The notes under the pieces are model-generated. The model did not search any database. It had not been told where the DNA came from and worked only from the letters and a program-made list of their open reading frames with translations. A stretch of DNA of 64,000 nt from CSP1-4 sp963777975. Its GTDB lineage: Bacteria > Chloroflexota > Limnocylindria > Limnocylindrales > CSP1-4. The first letter of the stretch is position 1. Each line of letters opens with the position of its first letter. Below, one piece after another: positions 25,579 to 34,725 of this stretch. Made by a program: the position numbers and the translations under genes. Where the stretch lies: positions 1 to 64,000 of the forward strand of contig CAVZSO010000003.1 of NCBI GenBank assembly GCA_963777975.1. Direction: 5' to 3'.

Positions 25579-26507
25579 ATGGACGGCACTGCGCAGATCA
25601 TCCTCGACGCCATCGTGCTGGTGGCGCTGATCGGCGCCATCGTCAGCGTCGTTCGGAGTAACAACGCTGCCGTCCGCAAGATGGGCGCCGTGGCCAGCGT
25701 GCTCCTCATCCTCGGGCTGGCGGCCCTGCTCAGCGCCGTCATCGTCTCCGCCGGCTCGGTCGGGGTCGTCACGGCCTTCGGCCAGGTCCAGCCCGAGACC
25801 CTGCCACCGGGCCTGCATTTCCGCCTGCCCTTCGTGAACGTCGTCCACCAGATCACGACCCGGGTCCAACCCCACCCGTTCGATGAGATCGACGCCGCCA
25901 GCTCCGAGTATCAGCAGGTCAAATTGACGGGCGTCATGAACTACCACATCGACGGGCAGTTCGCCTCGGACCTCTATCAGCGGGTCGGCGACGACTTCGC
26001 GCCGAAGATCCTCGACCCCGCCTTCAACGACTACATCAAGACGGTCGTGCCCAAGTATCGGTGACCGAGATCCTCGGCAAGCGAGACGAGATCCGGCAGC
26101 GGGCAAAAGAGGACCTGCAGGCCAACCTCGCTCAGTACCACATCATCATCGACGACATCTACCTGGCCAACATCGCCTTCAGCCCCGAATACACGGCGGC
26201 CATCGAAGCCAAGCAGGTCGCTCAGCAACAGGTCCAGACGGAGAACCAGGTCCTCGCTCAGAAGCAGGTCCAGGCTCAGCAGGCCGTCGCAGTGGCGCAT
26301 GGCGCGGCCCAGGCGATCGTCGAGACGGCGCGAGGTCAGTCAGAGGCCAATGACCTGCTCACCAAGTCGCTGACACCCGACCTCATCCAATACACGCTCA
26401 TCCAGAAGCTTTCCCCGAGCATCCAGACGATCATCCTGCCGTCCGGCCAGCAGTTCATCCTCGACCCGAAGAGCCTCGTGGGACCCCAGGCGTCACCGCA
26501 ACCGTAG
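25579..26507 (+). CDS. SPFH/Band 7 (prohibitin-like) membrane protein (one frameshift)
   Basis: About 309 residues. The N-terminus has two hydrophobic segments (IILDAIVLVALIGAIVSVV, GAVASVLLILGLAALLSAVI). The SPFH domain starts SVGVVTAFGQVQPETLPPGL then HFRLPFVNVVHQITTRVQPH. A deletion near 26060 moves the reading to VTEILGKRDEIRQRAKEDLQ, with a coiled coil EAKQVAQQQVQTENQVLAQK after it. Proteins of this type scaffold membrane microdomains. GGAGGGG lies six bases before the ATG. Two 29-bp direct repeats begin just after the stop. Confidence 0.85.
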
Positions 26508-26508
26508 A

Positions 26509-26566
26509 GCGAGGCTGATCACAGTCGAGCCGCGGCGGCGAGGCTGATCACAGTCGAGCCGCGGCG
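26509..26566. repeat. Tandem 29-bp direct repeat, two copies
   Basis: Two exact copies (26509-26537 and 26538-26566) beginning GCGAGGCTGATCACAGTCGA. They immediately follow the SPFH stop codon. Each holds a TGATCA palindrome. Confidence 0.85.
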
Positions 26567-26680
26567 GAGCGCGTGCGCGAGCGGTCGTAGGTGCTTCCCC
26601 CGATGGTGTCACCCGCCCGCAAGGCGGAAACGGCGCAGCGTCACGCCGGTGGCACATCCAGGGGTGTCCCATGAACGCGC

Positions 26681-27350
26681 ATGACTCGCCTTCCGCCCGG
26701 CGACGTGCGGCCCGCGACATGGGTCACGTCGCTCGTCGAGCTCACCATCATGCTCGTGCTGTCGACGGCCGTGGCCGGCATCGCTGCCGAGTACGCCATC
26801 GCCACCGTCCGCCCACACGGATCGCCCCCGCGGCCCGAGGCAGCGGTAGCCTGCAATGGGACGTGCCCGCCCGCTGTCACGTGGGTCGCATCCGCGCACA
26901 GCGCTCCCCTCCCGGATAGCCGCGACGGCCCCGCGTCCGTTCGATGTGCCGTTCCAGCCCCGCGGCATGAGCGACCGGAGACGCGTCGCGATCGCGTCCA
27001 TGCTCGTGCCCGTGGCCCGGACACCGCTCGCCAACGAGGCTCGACCGGAGAGACAGTCCGCACCGACGACGAGACGCACGCACCACGTCCTCTCCGGCGT
27101 GGCCACCTGGCATGCGACCGGCCGCGACGGCGCCTATGCAGCGGCCGGACCGCTCCTGCGGGAGGCGCTCGGGCGCGGCTGGCGAGGGACGCAGGTCCGG
27201 GTCTGCTCGGGGGGACGCTGCATCCGCGTGACCCTGAACGATGTCTGCTGGTGCCCCAAGGGACGGCGGCTCATCGATCTCAGCGACGAGGCGTTCGCCC
27301 GGCTAGCGTCGTTGAGCCGCGGCGTCATCGTCATCGAGATTTGCCGCTAG
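26681..27350 (+). pseudogene. RlpA-like double-psi beta-barrel protein (probable frameshift)
   Basis: The C-terminal domain (about 27095-27350) reads GVATWHATGRDGAYAAAGPL, GWRGTQVRVCSGGRCIRVTL and GRRLIDLSDEAFARLASLSR, the RlpA/expansin-like barrel with its conserved aspartate and paired cysteines. In another frame from 26681 an N-terminal anchor (SLVELTIMLVLSTAVAGIAA) and a secreted-style linker are encoded with good codon bias up to about 26900. The two together look like one membrane-anchored cell-wall protein with an indel near 26900. Alternatively the barrel gene starts at the ATG 26967 on its own. Confidence 0.6.
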
Positions 27351-27396
27351 TGCGACCGACGACGGAGTCGGCGTGCCCGGCGGCGCCTGGCCGTCG

Positions 27397-27840
27397 TCAG
27401 GCCTTCGACGCTTCAGCCCCGAGTTCGGCGATCTGTGCCCGGGCTGCCGCCACGAGCTCCGCGTTCGTGCTGGCGTGCCCGCGCAGACCCCAGCCCCCTT
27501 CGGGCGCTTCGGTGAGGAGGACCCATGTCCGGTCGGCGAGCGATGGATCGCCCGCTGCGTCGGCCACGATCGAGGTGAGCTGGGCGACGACCGCGAGCTG
27601 CTTGTCGCGGTCGAGTGCGCCGGCGTTCGTGAGGATCTGGACCCGGACGTAGGAGCTGTCGCCGTTCACGTTCGAGATCGCAGTGGCGGGCAGTTCGTGG
27701 ACGAACGCGGCGGTGTTGTCGCGGAACATCGGGATGTCGGGCACGCGCTCGACGGTCATGACGGCCGTGGCGAGGTCGCGGGCCAGGGTGTGCGTGTCGT
27801 CAAAGGTGCCCGCTGCGGCGTAGACGTCGATCATCGGCAT
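27397..27840 (-). CDS. Tautomerase family protein
   Basis: 147 residues beginning MPMIDVYAAAGTF, so that after methionine removal Pro2 is the N-terminal catalytic base typical of the 4-oxalocrotonate tautomerase superfamily. The internal repeat of the fold is visible as YVRVQILTNAGALDRDKQLA followed by VVAQLTSIVADAAGD. WVLLTEAPEGGWGLRGHAST matches the C-terminal strand. It catalyses keto-enol tautomerisation or dehalogenation of a small acid. It is divergent from a TetR gene and probably regulated by it. Confidence 0.85.
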   Translation of the reverse strand: MPMIDVYAAAGTFDDTHTLARDLATAVMTVERVPDIPMFRDNTAAFVHELPATAISNVNGDSSYVRVQILTNAGALDRDKQLAVVAQLTSIVADAAGDPSLADRTWVLLTEAPEGGWGLRGHASTNAELVAAARAQIAELGAEASKA

Positions 27841-27912
27841 GTGTCAGGCTCCGTCCTCGATCGCCCAGCGAAGCTTCTTCGCCTCGCTGGATCGTGATGG
27901 ATCGGGCGCCAC

Positions 27913-27978
27913 GATGACGCCCGTCATCCAGATATGCAGGATGACGACCATCATCTACCCTGTCAACACGCAGGTAGA
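27913..27978. promoter_or_regulatory. Operator-like inverted repeats between tautomerase and TetR genes
   Basis: Three inverted repeats share 66 bases. GATGACGCCCGTCATC (27913-27928) has 7-bp arms. GATGAC-GACCA-TCATC (27940-27955) is a second, weaker copy 27 bp away. TCTACC...GGTAGA spans 27954-27978. On the minus strand the last one covers TTGACA (27961-27966), a possible -35 element for the tautomerase. Palindromes in a divergent TetR intergenic region are the expected repressor sites. Confidence 0.6.
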
Positions 27979-27989
27979 AGGTAGGGCGC

Positions 27990-28562
27990 ATGGGCCATTC
28001 GCGAGCGAACAAACGCGAGCACCACGACCAGATCGTCGGCGTCGCTGCGTCGCGCTTCCGCGAGGACGGGGTCGACAGGGTGGGCGTCGCCGAACTGATG
28101 CACGACGCCGGGCTGACGCATGGCGGCTTCTACCGGCACTTCGCGTCGCGGGACGAACTGGTGGCGGAGGCCGTCGAACGCGCGCTCCACGACGGCGGAC
28201 AGGCGATGGCAGCCGTCGCCGAGTCGCCGCAGGATCCGCTTGCGGCCGTCATCGATGCGTACCTGAGCACGAGCCACCGCGACAACCTCGGGACCAGCTG
28301 CGCCGTCACGACACTCGCGAGTGACGTTGCACGGAGCAGTCCGCGAGCCCGGGCCGCGTACACCAGGCAGGTCGGCATCTACATCGACATGCTGGTGGGG
28401 CTGCTCCCGCCAGAGTCCGACGTTCCACGCCGTGCATCGGCTATCGCCGCCCTGTCCACGCTCGTCGGCGCGGTGTCGATGGCGCGAGCCGTCGACGATG
28501 AGGTGCTCTCGCGGGAGATCCTGGCCGCGGCCGCGACGCAGCTGAAGGCGCAGCTTCGTTGA
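27990..28562 (+). CDS. TetR/AcrR family transcriptional regulator
   Basis: 190 residues. The N-terminal helix-turn-helix reads HHDQIVGVAASRFREDGVDR, VGVAELMHDAGLTHGGFYRH then FASRDELVAEAVERAL, the standard TetR layout. The C-terminal domain contains LGTSCAVTTLASDVARSSPR, a GC-xx-xTL style found in the LmrA/YxaF-like subgroup that responds to small aromatic or electrophilic ligands. It presumably represses itself and the divergent tautomerase through the inverted repeats between them. Confidence 0.9.
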   Translation: MGHSRANKREHHDQIVGVAASRFREDGVDRVGVAELMHDAGLTHGGFYRHFASRDELVAEAVERALHDGGQAMAAVAESPQDPLAAVIDAYLSTSHRDNLGTSCAVTTLASDVARSSPRARAAYTRQVGIYIDMLVGLLPPESDVPRRASAIAALSTLVGAVSMARAVDDEVLSREILAAAATQLKAQLR

Positions 28563-28798
28563 AGCTCGATCGATGCGCGCGACGGCAACCTACGGCATAC
28601 CAGTAACCTGCGAAAGCGACCCACTGAGCAGGGTGCGCTGCCGGTACCACTACGATGGAGTGCGCATGACCGGGTCCGCTGCTCGCCGGCCAGCATCGGC
28701 TGGGCCGCGCAGCTCGCGTTACCGGAAACGGTTCAGGCGCCCGGCAGACCTCGGGCGCGCAGGGACGACAACCGTCGGCGCGAGGGAATGACAACCTG

Positions 28799-30139
28799 TC
28801 AACCAGGGGCGAGGGCGAACAGGTGCCACGTATCGGGGACACCCTTGAGCTGTCGCTCGCCGCGGTCCTCGAAGCGCATGCCCGAGCCGGCGACGAGATC
28901 CTTGACGGTGCTCGAGACGAGCACCTCGCCCGGCCCGGCGAGCGACGAGATGCGCGCGCCGATCGATACGCCTATCCCGACGATCTTGCCGTCGCTGATC
29001 TCGAACTCGCCGGTATGGAGGCCGGCCCGGATCTCGAGGCCGATCGCCCGCAACGGCACGCGGAGAGCGGCGGCAGCCTGGACGGCACGAGCCGGACCGT
29101 CGAAGGACGCGAAGAACCCATCACCGGCGGTATCGAGCTCCTGGCCGCGGAACCGCGCCAGCTCGCGACGCACGACGGCGTGGTGGCGTTCGAGCAGCTC
29201 GCGCCACGCCGTGTCTCCGAGGCGGGCGGCGAGCTCCGTGGAACCCACGATGTCGGTGAAGAGGATGGTCATCAGCACCCGTTCGCGGACCTGCCCGTCG
29301 GTCAGGCGTGAGACGAAGCGTTCCGTCTCGGCCATCGTCGCCTGGTGGGCCTCGTCGTCGACCCACGTGTAGACGCCCTCGAACGGCGGCAGGTCTACGA
29401 CTTGCGCGCCCCGGATGCGCTCGGCCGCGTATTGCGCCGGCCCCGGGTTCGTCGGCCGGGGGAAGATCAGCGTCGGCACGCGGACGGCCCGGAGGATGTC
29501 GCTGACGTCGAGCTCCATCTCGGTCCGGAACGCCGTCAGGGCGGCCCCGGGGCTCAGGCTCCGACGCATGTGCCAGACGAACCAGTCGACGAACGCCGGA
29601 TCGGATGAGACCCCGGGGGCCCATTCGCGGGCCAGCTGCTCCAGGTAGGCTCGATCGCCCCAGCCGGCACGAACCTCGGCAAGGCGCTGCCGCCACGCCT
29701 CGGCCGTGCGAGCCCACGGGTAGTCGTCTGCCCGTGTTCCCCTGATCGTCGGGTCGAAGAAGACGAGGCCCATGCAGCGCTCGGGGTACGTTGCGGCGAA
29801 GAGAGCGTTCGTGCCCGTGCTCGAGCCGCCACCCCACAGCACGGCGCTCTTCGATCCCGCGGCGTCCATGACCGCGCGGATGTCGTCCATCGCCGTCTCG
29901 ATGGACTGCACCTCGCGGACGCGGTCGGAGAGACCCGTGCCGCGCTTGTCGAGCATCAGCAGGCGACCCATGGCGGCGAGACCCTCGACGTGCCGGACGA
30001 GCAGCGGCTGCTCCCACGTCGACAGCAGGTCGCCGGTGATCCCACGTACGAAGACGATGTCGGTCGGGCCGTCGCCGACGACCTGGTAGGCGATAGCGAC
30101 GTCGCCACTTCGAGCGTACGAGACGTCAGGCGGTGTCAT
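28799..30139 (-). CDS. Alpha/beta hydrolase fused to an adenylate/guanylate cyclase domain
   Basis: 446 residues. Residues 1-270 are an alpha/beta hydrolase (DVAIAYQVVGDGPTDIVFVR, nucleophile elbow WGGGSSTGTNAL). Residues 275-446 are a class III nucleotide cyclase (LMTILFTDIVGSTELAARLG, LDTAGDGFFASFDGPARAVQ, GLHTGEFE, GIGVSIGARISSLAGPGEVL). The metal-binding aspartates of FTDIVGST and the TAGDG loop are present. The fusion is common in actinobacteria and chloroflexi and is thought to link ligand or lipid hydrolysis to cyclic nucleotide output. The start at 30137-30139 is favoured by GACACT six bases upstream; 30193 is also possible. Confidence 0.88.
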   Translation of the reverse strand: MTPPDVSYARSGDVAIAYQVVGDGPTDIVFVRGITGDLLSTWEQPLLVRHVEGLAAMGRLLMLDKRGTGLSDRVREVQSIETAMDDIRAVMDAAGSKSAVLWGGGSSTGTNALFAATYPERCMGLVFFDPTIRGTRADDYPWARTAEAWRQRLAEVRAGWGDRAYLEQLAREWAPGVSSDPAFVDWFVWHMRRSLSPGAALTAFRTEMELDVSDILRAVRVPTLIFPRPTNPGPAQYAAERIRGAQVVDLPPFEGVYTWVDDEAHQATMAETERFVSRLTDGQVRERVLMTILFTDIVGSTELAARLGDTAWRELLERHHAVVRRELARFRGQELDTAGDGFFASFDGPARAVQAAAALRVPLRAIGLEIRAGLHTGEFEISDGKIVGIGVSIGARISSLAGPGEVLVSSTVKDLVAGSGMRFEDRGERQLKGVPDTWHLFALAPG

Positions 30140-30296
30140 GCGCGGAGTGTCGCGCATCAGCGCGCCGAGCGACGGGCGCGAGGCGCTCATCACGTACCTT
30201 CGGCGCTACGGGCGTGAGGTTCGACCGAAGCTAGAGAGCGTCAACCGAGAACGACTCACCGACACCTAGCGAACCGGCATCGAGATGTTGTTGTTC

Positions 30297-30372
30297 TGGC
30301 GCGCCCGGCAGGATTCGAACCCGCGACCTGATGGTCCGAAGCCATCCGCTCTATCCACTGAGCTACAGGCGC
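30297..30372 (-). tRNA. tRNA-Arg (TCG anticodon)
   Basis: Acceptor GCGCCTG pairs with CGGGCGC, the anticodon loop is CTTCGGA within GATGG/CCATC, the T arm is GGGTTCGAATCCTG, and CCA is encoded at 30297-30299. Confidence 0.95.
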
Positions 30373-30426
30373 ACGCAGGACGATTGTACGGCGTGCCCGG
30401 CGCCGACCGACTGAGGTCGCAGCGCC

Positions 30427-30748
30427 CTAGCGCGTCTCGGGCGGTGCGAAGACGACGATCAGCTCGAGATCCTCGACGATGTCGTGGAAGCGGTGCGGCA
30501 CGTTGGCGCCGACGAAGATCGTGTCGCCCGGTGTGATCTTCGCGCTCGTCGCCGCCCACGGTCACCCGGGCGCGCCCACCGACGACGACATAGACCTCGT
30601 CCTCGAGATGCGGCGACTGCGGGTCGATGCCGCCGGCCGGCAGTCGGTAGTAGCCGACGCTCATGGTCGACACGCGCAGGAACTCGTGGTACAGGCGGTC
30701 GAGCGACTCGCGTGCCGTGCGCAGCTCGTCGAGGCTCCAGGCCTCCAT
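30427..30748 (-). CDS. Cupin domain protein (one frameshift)
   Basis: About 106 residues from the ATG at 30746-30748, preceded by AGGAGGT. It reads MEAWSLDELRTARESLDRLY, then GYYRLPAGGIDPQSPHLEDE and VYVVVGGRARVTVGGDE (cupin motif 1, H-x-E-E/D). After an indel near 30545 it continues KITPGDTIFVGANVPHRFHD then VEDLELIVVFAPPETR (motif 2). It is a small metal-binding cupin, substrate unknown, last gene of the run that includes the ABC-2 exporter. Confidence 0.8.
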
Positions 30749-30758
30749 GAGCGACCTC

Positions 30759-31577
30759 CTAGCTCGGCGCTGCGAGGTCGCGGCGCGGGAAGACGACGAG
30801 CGACCAGACGACACCAGCCAGCACGGCCGCGCCGAGCACGACGAGGTCGCTCAGCCTGGCCTGGCCGAGGAGGACCGACTGCGGATCGAGGTAGTGGAAG
30901 AGCGACAGCGGCTGGAGCGGCTTGGCGGCATCCCAGAGCGACCCGAGCACCTCGAGGAAGTAGGACACGACGGTGAAGCCGAGGGCGATCCCGAGCGCCG
31001 GCGCCAGCCGGTCGAACGATACCGAGGCCGCCAGCGCGACCGAGCCGAAGGCGAGGTAGAGGAGCGTGGCGTTGAGCCACAGCAGCGGCATCATGCTGAT
31101 GTCGAGCTGATCGAGGACCCCGAAGACCGCCGACGAGACCACGGTCCCGACCAGCGCCGCTGCGGTCGCGATGCCGACGAAGACGATCGTCGCCACGAAC
31201 AGCGTGCCGTAGGTGGCGCGCCGGGAGACGGGGCGGGCGAGCAGGACCTCGAGCGTGCCGCGCTGCCGTTCCCCGGCCACGGCAGCGGCCGCGAAGCCGA
31301 CCGCGAAGACGCATGACAGCGCGACCGCGATGGGATGGATGATGCCCAGCGCGATGGAGCCTGGCAGGGTGAAGATGTTGCCGCCGCCGAACTGGGTGAG
31401 CTGCTCCGGGACCGCGCCTGACTCCACGATCTGCTTGAACTGCGCGCCGAGCGCCGTGTCGATGAGCTGGGCGTAGACGAGCGGCATCAGGACGCCCCAG
31501 ATGGCCAGCCCGACGACGACCACGAGCAGCTTCGTGCGCTGAGCGACGAACGTCCGACCGAGCAGCACCCGGTCCAT
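30759..31577 (-). CDS. ABC-2 type exporter permease
   Basis: 272 residues with six predicted helices. An N-terminal MDRVLLGRTFVAQRTKLLVV leads to helix 1. Between helices 2 and 3 lies GERQRGTLEVLLARPVSRRA, the signature loop of ABC-2 permeases that contacts the ATPase. It pairs with the ATP-binding gene immediately upstream (corrected stop 31591, 13 bases before this start). Exports an unknown substrate, possibly a drug or lipid. Confidence 0.9.
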   Translation of the reverse strand: MDRVLLGRTFVAQRTKLLVVVVGLAIWGVLMPLVYAQLIDTALGAQFKQIVESGAVPEQLTQFGGGNIFTLPGSIALGIIHPIAVALSCVFAVGFAAAAVAGERQRGTLEVLLARPVSRRATYGTLFVATIVFVGIATAAALVGTVVSSAVFGVLDQLDISMMPLLWLNATLLYLAFGSVALAASVSFDRLAPALGIALGFTVVSYFLEVLGSLWDAAKPLQPLSLFHYLDPQSVLLGQARLSDLVVLGAAVLAGVVWSLVVFPRRDLAAPS

Positions 31578-31590
31578 CAGCTCTGACCCT

Positions 31591-32518
31591 TCACGACGCC
31601 AGGTCCTCGGCGTAGAACTCCAGGAACGCCTCCTCGAGATGGGCCGGCTCGATGGTCAGGTCGGAGAGCTGGGTCGCCGGCGATGGCCCGCAGGAATGGG
31701 CTCGGGTCGCCCTGCAGCTGGCAGCTCAGCAAGCCGTCGGCGAGATGCACGTCGCTCACCCCGGGCACGCCGTCGAGCACCGGCGCTGGGCCGGTCAGGC
31801 GCATCTCGACGTAGCGCTTGCGACTCGACAGCAGGACGCCGACGTCCTGGAGGGCGACCAGCCGACCCTGGCGGATGATGGCCACCCGGTCGCACACGCG
31901 TTCGACCTCGGACAGCACGTGGGAGGAGAGGAAGATCGTCCGTCCCTCTCGCTTGAGCTCGTCGAGCAGGTCGTAGAAGGCGCGCTGCATGAGCGGGTCG
32001 AGGCCCTCGGTCGGCTCGTCGAGGATGGCCAGCTCGGGGTCATGCTGGAGGGCCTGGATGACGCCGATCTTCTGGCGCATGCCGCGCGAGTAGTCGCGCA
32101 CCGGCCGTCGGAGGGTGGCCGCCGACATCTCCAGCCGATCGGCGATGGCCTGTCGCCGGACCGCCGGCCGACGATAGAGGCGGCACAGGTAGTCGAGGAT
32201 GTCCTCGCCGCTCATCGTGTCGTAGAGGGCGATGCCGCCGGGCAGGTAGCCGACTCGTCGGCGGATGGCCAGGTTGTCGCGGCCGGCATCGAGCCCGAGC
32301 ACGCTGGCCGTGCCGGCCGTGGCATGGAGGTAGCCCAGCAGGAGCCGGATGGTCGTGCTCTTGCCCGCCCCGTTGGGACCGAGGAAGCCGAAGATCTCGC
32401 CCTGCTGGACGTCGAGGTCGAGGTCGACCAGCGCATCCACGGGGGCCGAGCCTCGGCCGAGCCGGCGGCCGCCGCCAAAACGCTTGCTGAGCCCGTCCGT
32501 ATGGATGACGGCGGTCAA
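31591..32518 (-). CDS. ABC exporter ATP-binding protein (frameshift near the C-terminus)
   Basis: About 309 residues from a TTG. Walker A is GPNGAGKST, the Q-loop region is GYLPGGIALYDTMSGEDILD, the signature is RDYSRGMRQKIGVIQAL, Walker B is LAILDEPTEGLDPL, and the H-loop is SSHVLSEVERVC. An indel near 31680 alters the last residues. In the corrected frame they read TQLSDLTIEPAHLEEAFLEF and stop at 31591-31593; uncorrected, the frame runs to 31577. Works with the ABC-2 permease. Confidence 0.88.
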
Positions 32519-32552
32519 GGAACGGACGATCTCGCGGCGGTCTGGGCGGCGA

Positions 32553-33242
32553 CTAACGGTCGCTTGGTCGCCGGTTGACGACCCACCAGCCGAACGGGAG
32601 CACGGCCGCCGCGAGCACGACCTTCAGCGCGTCACCGAGAAGGAAGGGCCAGAGGCCGTAGTCGAGGGCGGTCGCCACCGGGACGTCGATGGCGACCTTC
32701 AACCAGCTCACGCCGAGCGTGAAGATGATCGTCTCGCCGATGACCATGGCCGCCAGCGCGCCGAAGAACCGGCGATCCCAGCCCAGCTCTGCCAGCCGTC
32801 CGACGACCGCCGCCGCGACCACGAAGCCGATCAGGTAGCCACCGGTCGCGCCGAGCACCCACTGACCCTCCGGTCGGGCGATGATCGTCGCCAGGCCCGA
32901 GCGGTAGACGCCAAGGTCGGCGTCGTAGGCGAAGACCGGCAGCCCGATGATGCCCAGGGCGAGGTACAGGATGGCCGCCGCCGACCCGCGCCGGAAGCCG
33001 AGCAGGGCGCCGGTGAAGATGACGCCGAAGGTCTGCAGCGTGACCGGCACGATCGGATTGCCCGGCAGGTAGAAGCTGATGCGGGCGCCCAGGATGATGA
33101 GCAGCGTCCCCATGCCGACCAGCATCAGGTTCCGGACACGGGCGCTGATGTGCTCGCTGACGCGGATGGGAACCAGGAAATCGCCGAGGGTCAGGCCGCG
33201 TTCGACCGGCGGAACGCGCAGGAGGCGGGCGGAGCTGACCAC
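32553..33242 (-). CDS. bioY: Biotin ECF transporter S component BioY
   Basis: 229 residues, six helices. LILGARISFYLPGNPIVPVT then LQTFGVIFTGALLGFRRG is the BioY signature, followed by YLALGIIGLPVFA, GYLIGFVVAAAVVGRLAELG and WLKVAIDVPVATALDYGLWP with FLLGDALKVVLAA. It binds biotin in the membrane and, with EcfT/EcfA modules encoded elsewhere, imports it. No biotin synthesis genes are seen in the window, so the cell may be a biotin auxotroph. GTG start six bases after a TAGCAT -10 box inside the end of the lipid-kinase gene. Confidence 0.92.
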   Translation of the reverse strand: MVSSARLLRVPPVERGLTLGDFLVPIRVSEHISARVRNLMLVGMGTLLIILGARISFYLPGNPIVPVTLQTFGVIFTGALLGFRRGSAAAILYLALGIIGLPVFAYDADLGVYRSGLATIIARPEGQWVLGATGGYLIGFVVAAAVVGRLAELGWDRRFFGALAAMVIGETIIFTLGVSWLKVAIDVPVATALDYGLWPFLLGDALKVVLAAAVLPFGWWVVNRRPSDR

Positions 33243-33248
33243 GGCCGG

Positions 33249-33254
33249 ATGCTA
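33249..33254 (-). promoter_or_regulatory. -10 box of a leaderless promoter (bioY)
   Basis: On the minus strand TAGCAT, six bases (CCGGCC), then the GTG at 33240-33242. Confidence 0.5.
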
Positions 33255-34295
33255 CCAGACGAACCGGAGCGCGGCGGGCAGGACGCGGAAGGTGAACGGG
33301 TCCCGGCCGAGGAGCTCGCCATCGGCCTGCAGGTAGACCGGTCCCCGGCCGTCGGCGACCTCGACCGAGAGGCTCGCCGTGCGGCGCACGGTGACCTGTG
33401 GCGAGCGCAGGTGATCACCGCTCCGGATGCGCCAGGCGAAGGTCACCAGCTCCCAGCGGGACGTGGCGTCGATGAGCACGGCATCGAAGAGGCCGTCGGT
33501 CGGGTCGGCGTCTGGCGCCACGTGCATGCCACCACCCTCGTAGCCACCGAGTGCCAGCTCGATCGACTCCACCGATCGCGTCTCCTCCGCGCCGTCGGCG
33601 TCCCAGCGCAGGTGCAGGCTGCGGTCGCGCCAGTCGACGATGGTCAGCAGCGACGCCGCCGTGTAGAGGTAGGCGCCCAGGCGCGGCGGGAAGCGTGCCG
33701 TGCGCTGGGCGACGAAGGGTGAGAAGCCGACCCCCGCGCCGTTGATGAAGTAGCGGGCCTGGCGCTCGTGGTCCGGGACGCCGGGTTCGTCGGAGACCGC
33801 GGCATCGGCGATCGGTGGCTCCGGGGTCGGCCGCCCGGCCACCAGGGCCGTGGTCCGGTAGGTCGTCTCGCCGATGTCCACGCCGCGCGCTGCCGTGGGG
33901 TCGCCCGCGATCACCGTCGCGAAGCGATCCGCCAACACGGATGGGTCGCGCGGGATGTGCAGGCCGCGCGCGTAGTCGCTGCCTCGACCGGCTGGCACCA
34001 GGCCCAGCGCCGGCAGGTCGTCGGCCGGGCGTGGCGTGCCCGAGCCATCGTCATGGAGCAACCCGTTGACGACCTCGTGGAGTGTCCCGTCGCCACCCAC
34101 CGCGAGCACCAGCGGCGCGCCGGCGTCCGCGGCCGCATGCGCGAAGTCGGCGGCCTCCATGGCCCGCGTGGTGAGCCGCACGTCGTAGCCGACCTGCCGG
34201 GCGTCGAGCTCCGCGGCCAGCGCCGGCCAGACGCGCGCGAAGGCGCCTCGACCGGCTCCCGGATGCGCGATGACCACGACGTCGGTCGATGCCAT
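33252..34295 (-). CDS. Diacylglycerol/lipid kinase family protein
   Basis: 347 residues. The N-terminal catalytic domain has DVVVIAHPGAGRGAFARVWP, then APLVLAVGGDGTLHEVVNGL (the GGDGT nucleotide motif) and LGLVPAGRGSDYARGL in place of the usual GTxNDFAR. The C-terminal beta-sandwich has RYFINGAGVGFSPFVAQRTA and DADPTDGLFDAVLIDATSRW. It phosphorylates a lipid diol such as diacylglycerol or a long-chain base. It starts 10 bases after the preceding gene, so the two are probably co-transcribed. Confidence 0.9.
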   Translation of the reverse strand: MASTDVVVIAHPGAGRGAFARVWPALAAELDARQVGYDVRLTTRAMEAADFAHAAADAGAPLVLAVGGDGTLHEVVNGLLHDDGSGTPRPADDLPALGLVPAGRGSDYARGLHIPRDPSVLADRFATVIAGDPTAARGVDIGETTYRTTALVAGRPTPEPPIADAAVSDEPGVPDHERQARYFINGAGVGFSPFVAQRTARFPPRLGAYLYTAASLLTIVDWRDRSLHLRWDADGAEETRSVESIELALGGYEGGGMHVAPDADPTDGLFDAVLIDATSRWELVTFAWRIRSGDHLRSPQVTVRRTASLSVEVADGRGPVYLQADGELLGRDPFTFRVLPAALRFVW

Positions 34296-34305
34296 CCGCG
34301 TGCGG

Positions 34306-34683
34306 TCAGCCGTCGGCGGCCAGGTCGTCGGTGATCGAGAAGCGCAGGCGACCCATGTTGACCTCGTACAGCTCGACCTCGAGGCGATGGCGCCCGGCCG
34401 CCAGGGGCTTGCCCTCGACGAAGAGCGTGATCCGATCGCCGACGGCGACCCGGATGGGATTGCGCGGCGACACGTCCTTGGCATGGAGCGGCGTCGCATC
34501 GCCGTCGCGCACAGCCGAGACCGCCTCGACCGGGATGGCTCGTCCGTCCACGTCGAGGCGCCCGATGCCGACCAGGGTGCCCGCTCCCATCGGGTTCTGG
34601 GCCTGCAAACGGAAGCCGGTTGGCGTGTTGCGCAGGCTGCCGGACACGTAGAAGCGGCGGGCTAGGAAGCCTGGCACATTCAT
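34306..34683 (-). CDS. Conserved hypothetical, beta-rich 125-residue protein
   Basis: Begins MNVPGFLARRFYVSGSLRNT. The sequence alternates short strands (GFRLQAQNPMGAGTLVGIGR, LDVDGRAIPVEAVSAV, PIRVAVGDRITLFVEGKPLA, HRLEVELYEVNMGRLRFSIT), consistent with a small beta-sandwich. Similar proteins of the form FxxKRLYVKGSLxN are found in archaea and chloroflexi without assigned function. No signal or membrane segment. Leaderless start; first gene of the run to the lipid kinase. Confidence 0.65.
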   Translation of the reverse strand: MNVPGFLARRFYVSGSLRNTPTGFRLQAQNPMGAGTLVGIGRLDVDGRAIPVEAVSAVRDGDATPLHAKDVSPRNPIRVAVGDRITLFVEGKPLAAGRHRLEVELYEVNMGRLRFSITDDLAADG

Positions 34684-34689
34684 CCGGGC

Positions 34690-34695
34690 AGCATA
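34690..34695 (-). promoter_or_regulatory. -10 box of a leaderless promoter
   Basis: On the minus strand TATGCT, six bases (GCCCGG), then the ATG at 34681-34683. Confidence 0.55.
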
Positions 34696-34725
34696 GCCGT
34701 CGGGCCGCGCGCCGAAGGCGGGACG

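Noticed and set aside
28667..28792. A 41-codon basic frame (MTGSAARRPASAG...) behind a TACGAT box
   Set aside because: The -10 spacing is nine bases rather than six or seven, codon bias is weak, and the composition is simply that of GC-rich noncoding DNA.
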